Assembly: GCA_963729935.1 (NCBI GenBank)
Contig: CAVSPW010000002.1
Location: forward strand, 1,178,001 to 1,242,000
Reading direction: 5' to 3'
Length of the DNA stretch: 64,000 nt
Source of the DNA: CAIKMD01 sp963729935
Lineage (GTDB): Bacteria > Pseudomonadota > Alphaproteobacteria > ATCC43930 > CGMCC-115725
The position numbers were made by a program, and so were the translations under genes. The notes under the pieces were generated by a model. It was not told the origin of the DNA, did not search any database, and worked only from the letters and a program-made list of their open reading frames with translations. Below, in pieces: positions 57,166 to 64,000 of this stretch (its first letter is position 1; each line of letters begins with the position of its first letter).

Positions 57166-59019
57166 ATGACGGCCCGCAGAAGAACCGCCTTCGTTGCCTT
57201 GTTCGGACTTGCCGCGTTCCTTGCCGCGGCGGTTTCGGGCGCGCCGGCCTCGGCCGAGCCGCGCCATGGGCTCTCGCTCTTCGGCGATCTCAAATACCCG
57301 CCGAACTTCACCCATTTCGATTACGTCAATCCTGACGCACCCAAGGGCGGCACGGTCAAATACGCATCGATCGGAACGTTCGACACGCTCAACCCGTTTC
57401 AATTGAAGGGCAACAAGGCCGACGGACTTGGTCTCATCTTCGACACCTTGATGACGCCGTCCTATGACGAGCCGGCCTCGGAATACGGACTCGTGGCCGA
57501 GAGCGCCGAGGTCGCGCCCGACCGCAGTTGGGTCGTCTATACGATCCGGCCGCAAGCGCGCTTCAGCGACGGCAGCCAGATCACGCCCGAGGATGTGGTC
57601 TGGACCTTCGATACCCTGAAGACGAAAGGCCATCCGCGCTACCGGCTCTATTACGCCGATGTGCTGAAGGCCGAGAAGGTCGGCGCGCGCGGCGTCAAAT
57701 TCACTTTCCGCAACGGCAACAATCGCGAGCTGCCGACGATCGTCGGCGAGATGCCGGTGCTCTCCAAAGCGTACTGGAGCAAGGCCGATTTCGAGAAAAC
57801 GACGCTCGATCCGCCCTTGGGCAGCGGACCTTACAAGATCGATTCGATCGATCCCGGCCGCGCGATCACCTATAAGCGCGTCGCCGATTACTGGGGCAAG
57901 GATCTGCCGGTCAATCGCGGCCGCAACAACTTCGACACGATCCGCTACGATTACTATCGCGATCAGACCGTGTCGCTCGAAGCCTTCAAGGCGGGCCAAT
58001 ACGATATCAGGCCCGAGAACGTCGCGAAGAATTGGGCGATCGGCTATGACGGCCCGGCACTAAGCGCGGGCCTCATCAAGAAAGACGAAATCCCCAACAA
58101 GCTGCCGCAGGGCATGCAGGGATTCGGGTTCAATACGCGCCCAGGCCATCCGTTCCAAGATCCACGCGTGCGCGACGCCGTGACTTATCTGTTCGATTTC
58201 GAATGGACCAACAAGAATCTCTTCTACGGCGCCTATACGCGCAGCCGCAGCTATTTTTCGAATTCCGAACTGGCCGCGACCGGCACGCCCAGCCCCGAAG
58301 AATTGAAGCTCCTCGATCCCTGGAAGGGCCAGATCCCGGATGAGGTCTTCACGAAGGAATACGATCCGCCCAAGACCGACGGCACCGGCAATATCCGCGA
58401 CAATCTGCGTGCGGCCTTGAAGCTCTTTGCCGAAGCCGGCTGGTCGGTGAAGGGCGGAAAGTTGCTCAACGACAAGACGGGCGCGCCATTCCGCTTCGAG
58501 TTTCTACTCGTGCAGCCGGAATTCGAGCGGGTGGTGCTGCCTTTCGCGCAAAATATCGCGCGGGTCGGCGCGACGATGGACGTCCGCACCATCGATCCGG
58601 CGCAATACGAGAACCGGCTGCGCAATTTCGATTTCGACATGGCGGTGGTGGGGATCGGCGAATCGCTTTCCCCCGGCAATGAGCAGCGGGATTATTGGAG
58701 CTCGTCCGCCGCCGAGGCGCCGGGCAGCTTCAATCTGATGGGCGTTAAGAGCAAAGCCGTCGATGCCCTGGTCGATCTCCTCATCAACGCGCCCGATCGC
58801 GCCAGCCTCGTCACCCGGACCCATGCGCTCGACCGTGTCCTGAGCTGGGGGCATTACGTCGTGCCCAATTGGTACCTCTCCTATTTCCGGATCGCGAGCT
58901 GGGACAAATTCGCGCGGCCCAAAACCTCGCCGCCCTATTCTATGGCGCTCGACACCTGGTGGTATGACGACCAACGCGCCCGCGACACGGAAGCGAAGAA
59001 GCCGCAGGTGGCGAAGTAA
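57166..59019 (+). CDS. yejA: oligopeptide/microcin C-type ABC substrate-binding protein YejA
   Basis: A 617-residue family 5 extracellular solute-binding protein. The signal peptide is LAAFLAAAVSGAPASA; the lobe motifs FTHFDYVNPDAPKGGTVKYA, DTLNPFQLKG and FDTLMTPSYDEP are typical of YejA. The C-terminal NWYLSYFRIASWDKFARP is also conserved. It delivers peptides (microcin C in E. coli) to YejBEF. yejB begins 25 bases after it. Confidence 0.93.
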   Translation: MTARRRTAFVALFGLAAFLAAAVSGAPASAEPRHGLSLFGDLKYPPNFTHFDYVNPDAPKGGTVKYASIGTFDTLNPFQLKGNKADGLGLIFDTLMTPSYDEPASEYGLVAESAEVAPDRSWVVYTIRPQARFSDGSQITPEDVVWTFDTLKTKGHPRYRLYYADVLKAEKVGARGVKFTFRNGNNRELPTIVGEMPVLSKAYWSKADFEKTTLDPPLGSGPYKIDSIDPGRAITYKRVADYWGKDLPVNRGRNNFDTIRYDYYRDQTVSLEAFKAGQYDIRPENVAKNWAIGYDGPALSAGLIKKDEIPNKLPQGMQGFGFNTRPGHPFQDPRVRDAVTYLFDFEWTNKNLFYGAYTRSRSYFSNSELAATGTPSPEELKLLDPWKGQIPDEVFTKEYDPPKTDGTGNIRDNLRAALKLFAEAGWSVKGGKLLNDKTGAPFRFEFLLVQPEFERVVLPFAQNIARVGATMDVRTIDPAQYENRLRNFDFDMAVVGIGESLSPGNEQRDYWSSSAAEAPGSFNLMGVKSKAVDALVDLLINAPDRASLVTRTHALDRVLSWGHYVVPNWYLSYFRIASWDKFARPKTSPPYSMALDTWWYDDQRARDTEAKKPQVAK

Positions 59020-59044
59020 TGACCGCTTCCCGGGCACGCGACTG

Positions 59045-60130
59045 ATGCTGGCCTACGCGCTCCGGCGCATTCTCCTCATCATCCCGACGCTCTTCGCCAT
59101 CATCCTGGTCAATTTCGTGATCGTGCAGGCCGCTCCTGGCGGTCCGGTCGATCAGCTCATCGCCGAATTGCGGGGCACGGCCGGCGGCTCGCTGCAGCGC
59201 GTTTCGGGTGCCGGCGGGGAACTGACGAACAGCGCAACCTCGGCGGGTCAATCCCGCGGCGCGCGCGGCCTCGATCCCGCCTTCATCGCCGAGATCAACA
59301 AGCTTTACGGCTTCGACAAGCCGGCGCCCGAGCGCTTCTGGATGATGCTGAAGAACTATCTCCGCTTCGATTTCGGCAGCAGTTTCTATCAGGACCGGCC
59401 GGTCATTCAGTTGATCGCCGACAAGCTGCCGGTGTCGATCTCTCTGGGCCTCTGGACCACGCTCCTCATCTACCTCATCTCTATCCCCTTGGGCATCCGC
59501 AAGGCGGTCAAGGACGGCAGCGCCTTCGACGTATGGTCGAGCGCCGTGGTCATCGTCGGCTATGCGATCCCCGGATTCCTCTTCGCCATATTGCTCATCG
59601 TGCTCTTCGCCGGCGGCAGCTATCTGAGCTGGTTTCCGCTGCGCGGCCTCACCTCCGACAATTGGGCGAGCTTCGATTGGCCGCAGCGGATCGGCGATTA
59701 TTTCTGGCACATCACCCTGCCGGTGCTGTCGCTGGTGATCGGCGGCTTCGCCAGCCTCACCATGCTGACGAAGAACTGCTTCCTCGAGGAGATCAACAAG
59801 CAATATGTCGTAACCGCCCGCGCGAAGGGCTTGAGCGAGGGACGCGTGCTCTACGGCCATGTCTTCCGCAACGCGATGCTCCTGGTGATCGCCGGGTTCC
59901 CGGCCGCCTTCGTCAGCATCCTCTTCACCGGCGCGCTGCTCGTCGAGGTCATCTTTTCGCTCGACGGGCTCGGCCTGCTGGGCTTCCAGGCCGCCATCGG
60001 CCGCGATTACCCGATCATGTTCGCGACGCTCTATATCTACACGCTGGTCGGGCTGGTGCTGAAGCTCATCAGCGATCTGACCTATATGCTGGTCGACCCG
60101 CGCATCGATTTCGGGACGCGCGGCGCATGA
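59045..60130 (+). CDS. yejB: ABC transporter permease YejB
   Basis: A 361-residue DppB/OppB-type permease. TM1 is LLIIPTLFAIILVNFVIVQAAPGG; the insert with GAGGELTNSATS separates it from the core, and the EAA loop is YVVTARAKGLSEGRVLYGHVFRNAML. The ATG at 59045 lies after the yejA stop; an upstream in-frame ATG is inside yejA. It overlaps yejE by four bases (ATGA). Confidence 0.94.
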   Translation: MLAYALRRILLIIPTLFAIILVNFVIVQAAPGGPVDQLIAELRGTAGGSLQRVSGAGGELTNSATSAGQSRGARGLDPAFIAEINKLYGFDKPAPERFWMMLKNYLRFDFGSSFYQDRPVIQLIADKLPVSISLGLWTTLLIYLISIPLGIRKAVKDGSAFDVWSSAVVIVGYAIPGFLFAILLIVLFAGGSYLSWFPLRGLTSDNWASFDWPQRIGDYFWHITLPVLSLVIGGFASLTMLTKNCFLEEINKQYVVTARAKGLSEGRVLYGHVFRNAMLLVIAGFPAAFVSILFTGALLVEVIFSLDGLGLLGFQAAIGRDYPIMFATLYIYTLVGLVLKLISDLTYMLVDPRIDFGTRGA

Positions 60131-61143
60131 CCCCGCTGACCCGGCGGCGCCTCGCCAATTTCCGCGCCAACAAGCGCGGCTTCTGGTCGCTCTGGATCTT
60201 TCTCGCGCTGTTCGGGCTGAGCCTCGTTGCCGAGCTCATCGCCAACGATCAGCCGCTGCTCGTGCGCTATGACGGGCATTTCTTCTTTCCCGTTTTCGCC
60301 GATTATCCCGAGACTGCGTTCGGCGGCGATCTGCCGATCTCGGCGGATTATCGCGACCCCCACGTCGCGACGCGCATCGAGGCCAAGGGATTCATCGTCT
60401 GGCCGCTCATTCCCTTCGGCGACCGCACGATCAATTACACCCTGCCCTCCCCGGCGCCCTCGCCGCCCGACCGCGTCGACTGGCTCGGCACCGACGATCA
60501 AGGCCGGGACGTTCTTGCCCGGCTGATCTACGGTTTTCGCATCTCGGTTCTGTTTGGGCTGACCCTCACCGTTGCGAGCTCGATCATCGGCGTCGCGGCC
60601 GGCGCCATCCAAGGTTATTACGGCGGACTCGTCGATATCTCCTTCCAGCGCTTCATCGAGATCTGGTCGGGCTTGCCGGTGCTCTATCTGCTGATCATCC
60701 TCTCCAGCATCGTCGAGCCCAATTTCTGGTGGCTGCTCGCGATCATGCTGATCTTCTCTTGGATGTCACTCGTCGATCTCGTGCGCGCCGAATTCCTGCG
60801 CGCGCGCAACTTCGACTATGTCCGCGCCGCGCGCGCGCTCGGCGTCGGCAATGTCGTCATCATCTGGCGCCATGTCCTGCCCAATGCGATGGTGGCGACC
60901 CTGACCTTTCTGCCCTTCATCCTGAACGGTTCGATCACGACCCTGACCTCGCTCGATTTCCTCGGCTTCGGCATGCCGCCGGGCTCGCCTTCGCTCGGCG
61001 AGCTGCTGGCGCAGGGCAAGGCCAATCTCCAGGCGCCCTGGCTGGGCTTGACCGCGTTCTTCGTGCTGGCGGTGATGCTGAGCCTTCTCATCTTCATCGG
61101 CGAAGCGGTGCGCGACGCCTTCGATCCGCGGAAGCTCAACTGA
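60127..61143 (+). CDS. yejE: ABC transporter permease YejE
   Basis: A 338-residue OppC-type permease with the N-terminal helix GFWSLWIFLALFGLSLVAELI, a periplasmic insert (DPHVATRIEAKGFIVWPLIP), the linker HWLGTD-like WLGTDDQGRDVLARLIYGFR and the EAA loop FDYVRAARALGVGNVVIIWRH. It pairs with YejB. The start overlaps yejB and its stop overlaps yejF. Confidence 0.94.
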   Translation: MTPLTRRRLANFRANKRGFWSLWIFLALFGLSLVAELIANDQPLLVRYDGHFFFPVFADYPETAFGGDLPISADYRDPHVATRIEAKGFIVWPLIPFGDRTINYTLPSPAPSPPDRVDWLGTDDQGRDVLARLIYGFRISVLFGLTLTVASSIIGVAAGAIQGYYGGLVDISFQRFIEIWSGLPVLYLLIILSSIVEPNFWWLLAIMLIFSWMSLVDLVRAEFLRARNFDYVRAARALGVGNVVIIWRHVLPNAMVATLTFLPFILNGSITTLTSLDFLGFGMPPGSPSLGELLAQGKANLQAPWLGLTAFFVLAVMLSLLIFIGEAVRDAFDPRKLN

Positions 61144-62768
61144 TGGCCCTCCTCGAGATTCGCGATCTGACCATCGATTTCGGGCATGGCGAGCAGACCG
61201 TCCACGCCGTGCGCGGGGTGAGCTTCGATCTCGAACGCGGCGAGACCTTGGCGCTCGTGGGCGAATCGGGCTCGGGAAAATCGGTCACCGCGCTCTCGAT
61301 CCTGCAGCTCCTCCCCTATCCGATGGCGAGCCACGGCAAAGGCAGCAGCATTACCTTCGACGGCCGGGAGCTCGTTGGCGCAACCGAGCCCGTCCTGCGC
61401 CAGATCCGCGGCAACCGGATCGCGATGGTCTTTCAGGAGCCGATGACCTCGCTCAACCCGCTGCACACGGTCGAAAAGCAGATCACGGAGACGCTTTATC
61501 TCCACAAGAAGATGAACCGCACCGACGCGCGGGCGCGAACGATCGAGCTTTTGCACCTGGTCGGCCTGGCCGAAGCGGAAAGCCGGCTCGACGCCTATCC
61601 GCATCAATTGTCGGGCGGGCAGCGCCAGCGCGTGATGATCGCGATGGCGCTGGCCAACGAGCCCGACATTCTCATTGCCGACGAGCCGACGACGGCGCTC
61701 GACGTGACCATCCAGGCGCAGATCTTGAAGCTTCTGAAACAGCTCCAGGCGCGCTTCGGCATGGCGCTCTTCCTCATCACGCACGACCTCACCATCGTGC
61801 GCAAGATGGCCGATCGCGTGCTCGTCATGACCGAGGGCGCGATCGTCGAGCGCGGCACGGTCAACGACATCTTCACGGCGCCTCAGCATCCCTATACGCG
61901 AAAGCTGCTGGCCGCCGAGCCCAAGGGCGAGCCCAAGCAGCCGGCGCCGCGTCAGCCCGTTCTCCTTTCGAGCAAGGATCTGCGCGTCTGGTTCCCGATC
62001 AAGACCGGGCTTTTGCGCCGCACCACCGGCCATGTGAAGGCGGTCGACGGCATCACGATGCAGCTCCGCGCCGGCGAGACCCTGGGCGTCGTCGGCGAAT
62101 CGGGCTCGGGCAAGACGACCCTGGGGCTGGCCTTGCTGCGCCTCATCGACAGCGAGGGCGAGATCGTCTTCGATGGGACAAGGCTCGACGGGATGGACGG
62201 CAAGGCCTTGCGCCCGCTGAGGCGCGAATTGCAGGTCATGTTCCAGGACCCCTTTTCGAGTCTCTCGCCGCGGCTTTCGATCGGGCAGATCGTGGAGGAG
62301 GGCGTTAAAGTCCACCGGCTCGGCGGCGACGCCGCCGCGCGCCGCGCCGAGATCGCCCGCGCCCTCGCCGAAGTCGGGCTCGATCCGAGCGCCGCCGATC
62401 GCTACCCGCATGAATTCTCCGGCGGGCAGCGCCAGCGCGTCGCGCTCGCCCGCGCGCTCGTGCTGAAGCCGCGCTTCTTGCTGTTGGACGAGCCGACATC
62501 GGCGCTCGACATGTCGGTGCAGGCGCAAATGGTCGAGCTCTTGCGCGATCTGCAGGCACGGCACGGCCTCGCCTATCTCTTCATCAGCCACGATTTGCGC
62601 GTCATCAAGGCGATGGCGCATGAGATCTTGGTGATGAAAGACGGCAAGGTGGTCGAAAGCGGCCCGGCGGCAAATCTGTTCTCGGCGCCGCAGACCGCCT
62701 ATACGCGCGCGCTAATGGCGGCCGCCTTCAACCTCGAAGCGATCGAGGCGCAGGCAACGGCGTCGTAG
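61143..62768 (+). CDS. yejF: ABC transporter double ATPase YejF
   Basis: A 541-residue fusion of OppD- and OppF-like ATPases. Half 1: GESGSGKSV, LSGGQRQRVMIAMAL, LIADEPTTALD, ITHDLTIVRKM. Half 2: GESGSGKTT, FSGGQRQRVALARAL, LLLDEPTSALD, ISHDLRVIKAM. All catalytic elements are intact in both halves. It completes the YejABEF importer; no transcription terminator is visible in the 33 bases before the convergent gene. Confidence 0.95.
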   Translation: MALLEIRDLTIDFGHGEQTVHAVRGVSFDLERGETLALVGESGSGKSVTALSILQLLPYPMASHGKGSSITFDGRELVGATEPVLRQIRGNRIAMVFQEPMTSLNPLHTVEKQITETLYLHKKMNRTDARARTIELLHLVGLAEAESRLDAYPHQLSGGQRQRVMIAMALANEPDILIADEPTTALDVTIQAQILKLLKQLQARFGMALFLITHDLTIVRKMADRVLVMTEGAIVERGTVNDIFTAPQHPYTRKLLAAEPKGEPKQPAPRQPVLLSSKDLRVWFPIKTGLLRRTTGHVKAVDGITMQLRAGETLGVVGESGSGKTTLGLALLRLIDSEGEIVFDGTRLDGMDGKALRPLRRELQVMFQDPFSSLSPRLSIGQIVEEGVKVHRLGGDAAARRAEIARALAEVGLDPSAADRYPHEFSGGQRQRVALARALVLKPRFLLLDEPTSALDMSVQAQMVELLRDLQARHGLAYLFISHDLRVIKAMAHEILVMKDGKVVESGPAANLFSAPQTAYTRALMAAAFNLEAIEAQATAS

Positions 62769-62801
62769 AACCACATCCGAGCCGTGCGAGCGAAGCCCCC
62801 T

Positions 62802-63248
62802 CTACGCCGCGAGCTTCCAGCGCGCGATGACGCGCTTGACGCCGGCATCGCCCGGCTGATCGACCGTCCAGCCATGCGCGAGATAGGCCTTCGCCGTGAG
62901 CCGGTTGCCGATGAAGCCAAGCGCGAGCTGCAAGATGAGGAAGGCGGCGAAAAGAACGCCTTCGGCGGTGTGCGCGCTGGCGGCGCTCACCGGCACGCGG
63001 CCGATCACGAGATCGAGACACCAGAGCGCCAGGATGATCGCACCCCAAGCATGAAGCCGGCGCCAGAACAGCGGCAAGCCGAAGACGCCGGAGAAAAGGA
63101 ACAGATCCCAGGCAAAGCCGGTCGCGACGCGCTTTTCCTTGCCGCTCTGCTTATGCCGCAAGCGAATCGCGGGCGGAAGCGTCTCGGCCGCTTCCTTTCC
63201 GCCCCGCGCGGCACGCCGGCGCGGCGCGCTAGCGCGGGCCACGGCCAA
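62802..63248 (-). CDS. small membrane protein, DUF2628-like
   Basis: A protein of up to 148 residues: a basic N-terminus (RRRAARGGKEAAE), then three hydrophobic segments (FAWDLFLFSGVFGLPLFW, AWGAIILALWCLDLV, GVLFAAFLILQLALGFI) and GNRLTAKAYLAHGWTV, which resembles the C-terminal signature of DUF2628 proteins. The start is TTG at 63248 or GTG at 63242, overlapping the aminopeptidase stop by 14-20 bases. Function is unknown. Confidence 0.65.
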   Translation of the reverse strand: MAVARASAPRRRAARGGKEAAETLPPAIRLRHKQSGKEKRVATGFAWDLFLFSGVFGLPLFWRRLHAWGAIILALWCLDLVIGRVPVSAASAHTAEGVLFAAFLILQLALGFIGNRLTAKAYLAHGWTVDQPGDAGVKRVIARWKLAA

Positions 63249-64000
63249 ATCGCTTCTCGATCAAGGCATAGAGAGCACGCAGGCCCAGCGCCTCGCCGCC
63301 CTCGGGGCGGCCCGGGCGGCTCTTCTGGTTCCAGGCATAGGTGTCGATATGCGCCCAAGGCGTGCCGGGCGTGACGAACGCGTCGAGATAGAGTGCGGCG
63401 GTGATGGCCCCGGCGAAGCTCGATTCGGACACGTTGTTGAGATCGGCGATCGAGGAGACGATCATCTGCCGATAGGGCCGCCACAGCGGCAGGCGCCATA
63501 GCGGATCGCCTTGCGCCGTCCCGGCCGCGAGCAGGTCATGCGCGAGATCGTCGTCATTGGTGAAAAGCGCCGGCAGCTCCGGGCCGAGCGCCGTCCGGGC
63601 GGCACCGGTCAAGGTCGCCATGTCGATGAGGAGCGCCGGCTTTTCGGCGCAGGCCTCGTGAAGCGCGTCGCACAGGACGAGCCTGCCCTCGGCATCGGTA
63701 TTGCCGACCTCGACCGTCATGCCCTTGCGCGTCTTGATGATGTCGAGCGGCCGAAAGGCATTGGCGGAGACCGCGTTCTCGACCGCCGGCACCAGAACGC
63801 GCAAACGCAGCGGCATTTGCGCTTCCATGACCGCCGAAGCAAGGCCGAGCAGGGTCGCGGCCCCGCCCATGTCCTTCTTCATCAGCCTCATGCCGCCCGC
63901 GGGCTTGAGATCGAGCCCGCCCGTGTCGAAGCACACGCCCTTGCCGACCAGGGTCAGCTTGGGCGCGGCTTCATCGCCCCAAAGAATGTCGATGAGACAG
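63229..64000 (-). CDS. leucyl aminopeptidase family protein, M17 (partial)
   Basis: The C-terminal catalytic domain of an M17 peptidase; the N-terminal part runs off the right edge. Visible are VGKGVCFDTGGLDLKP (metal Lys and Asp), MKKDMGGAA, the family signature NTDAEGRLVLCDAL and TLTGAARTALG. It releases N-terminal residues from peptides with two divalent metals. The group with CFDTGGLDLKP is the PepA/PepB-like branch common in alphaproteobacteria. It overlaps the small membrane gene that follows. Confidence 0.92.
   Translation of the reverse strand, partial: CLIDILWGDEAAPKLTLVGKGVCFDTGGLDLKPAGGMRLMKKDMGGAATLLGLASAVMEAQMPLRLRVLVPAVENAVSANAFRPLDIIKTRKGMTVEVGNTDAEGRLVLCDALHEACAEKPALLIDMATLTGAARTALGPELPALFTNDDDLAHDLLAAGTAQGDPLWRLPLWRPYRQMIVSSIADLNNVSESSFAGAITAALYLDAFVTPGTPWAHIDTYAWNQKSRPGRPEGGEALGLRALYALIEKRFGRGPR

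Noticed and set aside
1..64000. CRISPR arrays, insertion sequences, integrases, attachment sites or prophage genes
   Set aside because: No regularly spaced direct repeats, transposase or integrase motifs, or tRNA-end duplication were seen; the single tRNA gene has no repeat of its 3' end nearby that I could detect.

Overview
The window is about 64 kb of GC-rich chromosome from an alphaproteobacterium. The gene orders rpmH-rnpA-yidD-yidC-engB-argB, dnaX-ybaB-recR next to ffs, dapD-dapE, truA-fmt-def and pheA-kdsB, together with a CycM-type membrane cytochrome c, all point there. I cannot fix the order (Rhodospirillales- or Hyphomicrobiales-like). No prophage, insertion sequence, CRISPR array or integrase is visible; nearly everything is core metabolism plus one accessory nitrogen block.

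Region by region. 1-2.2 kb: the 5' part of a membrane-anchored alkaline-phosphatase-superfamily protein, and a class V aminotransferase. 2.4-6.2 kb: a queuosine cluster, queA-tgt-queF-queG. 6.2-12.0 kb: a TetR/CecR regulator and the YbhGFSR-type ABC-2 exporter, driven by a near-consensus promoter with an embedded palindrome. 12.1 kb: tRNA-Arg(ACG). 12.4-18.5 kb: a lipoprotein, gpt, ggt, an RlmI-type methyltransferase and an orphan histidine kinase. 18.5-24.4 kb: rpmH (TTG start, missed by ORF calling), rnpA, yidD, yidC, engB, argB and a UbiD-family decarboxylase. 24.5-26.7 kb: a secreted one-heme beta-propeller protein.

26.9-42.5 kb is an assimilatory nitrate/nitrite island. On the minus strand nasT-nasS-nrtA-nrtB-nrtC(fused)-sORF-FAD reductase-nasA runs as one tightly packed unit. 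A second minus unit is nirA plus an unusual Fe-S flavoreductase, and an FNT-family nitrite channel is divergent from it. Regulation can be read from the DNA. Three GG-N10-GC sigma-54 promoters precede nasT, nirA and the FNT gene, with TGCA-type dyads resembling NtrC sites. The 276-bp nasT-nasS gap holds an intrinsic terminator whose upstream arm is mutually exclusive with a hairpin carrying an A-N2-G-N2 hexaloop, the signature recognised by ANTAR proteins such as NasT. The inferred logic is nitrogen limitation through sigma-54/NtrC, then nitrate sensing by NasS that frees NasT to antiterminate the transport and reductase genes. A truncated FNT-like ORF lies beside nasT.

42.7-53.7 kb: a HAD nucleotidase, lysine biosynthesis (dapD, dapE), truA-fmt-def, rmuC, recR-ybaB-dnaX with a C/G-rich dispersed repeat, ffs (SRP RNA) and nudC. 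53.8-64 kb: pheA-kdsB, cycM, hisN, the YejABEF peptide/microcin C-type ABC importer, a small membrane protein and the 3' part of a leucyl aminopeptidase cut by the right edge. Most genes are joined by 1-4 base ATGA/TGATG overlaps, indicating translational coupling throughout.
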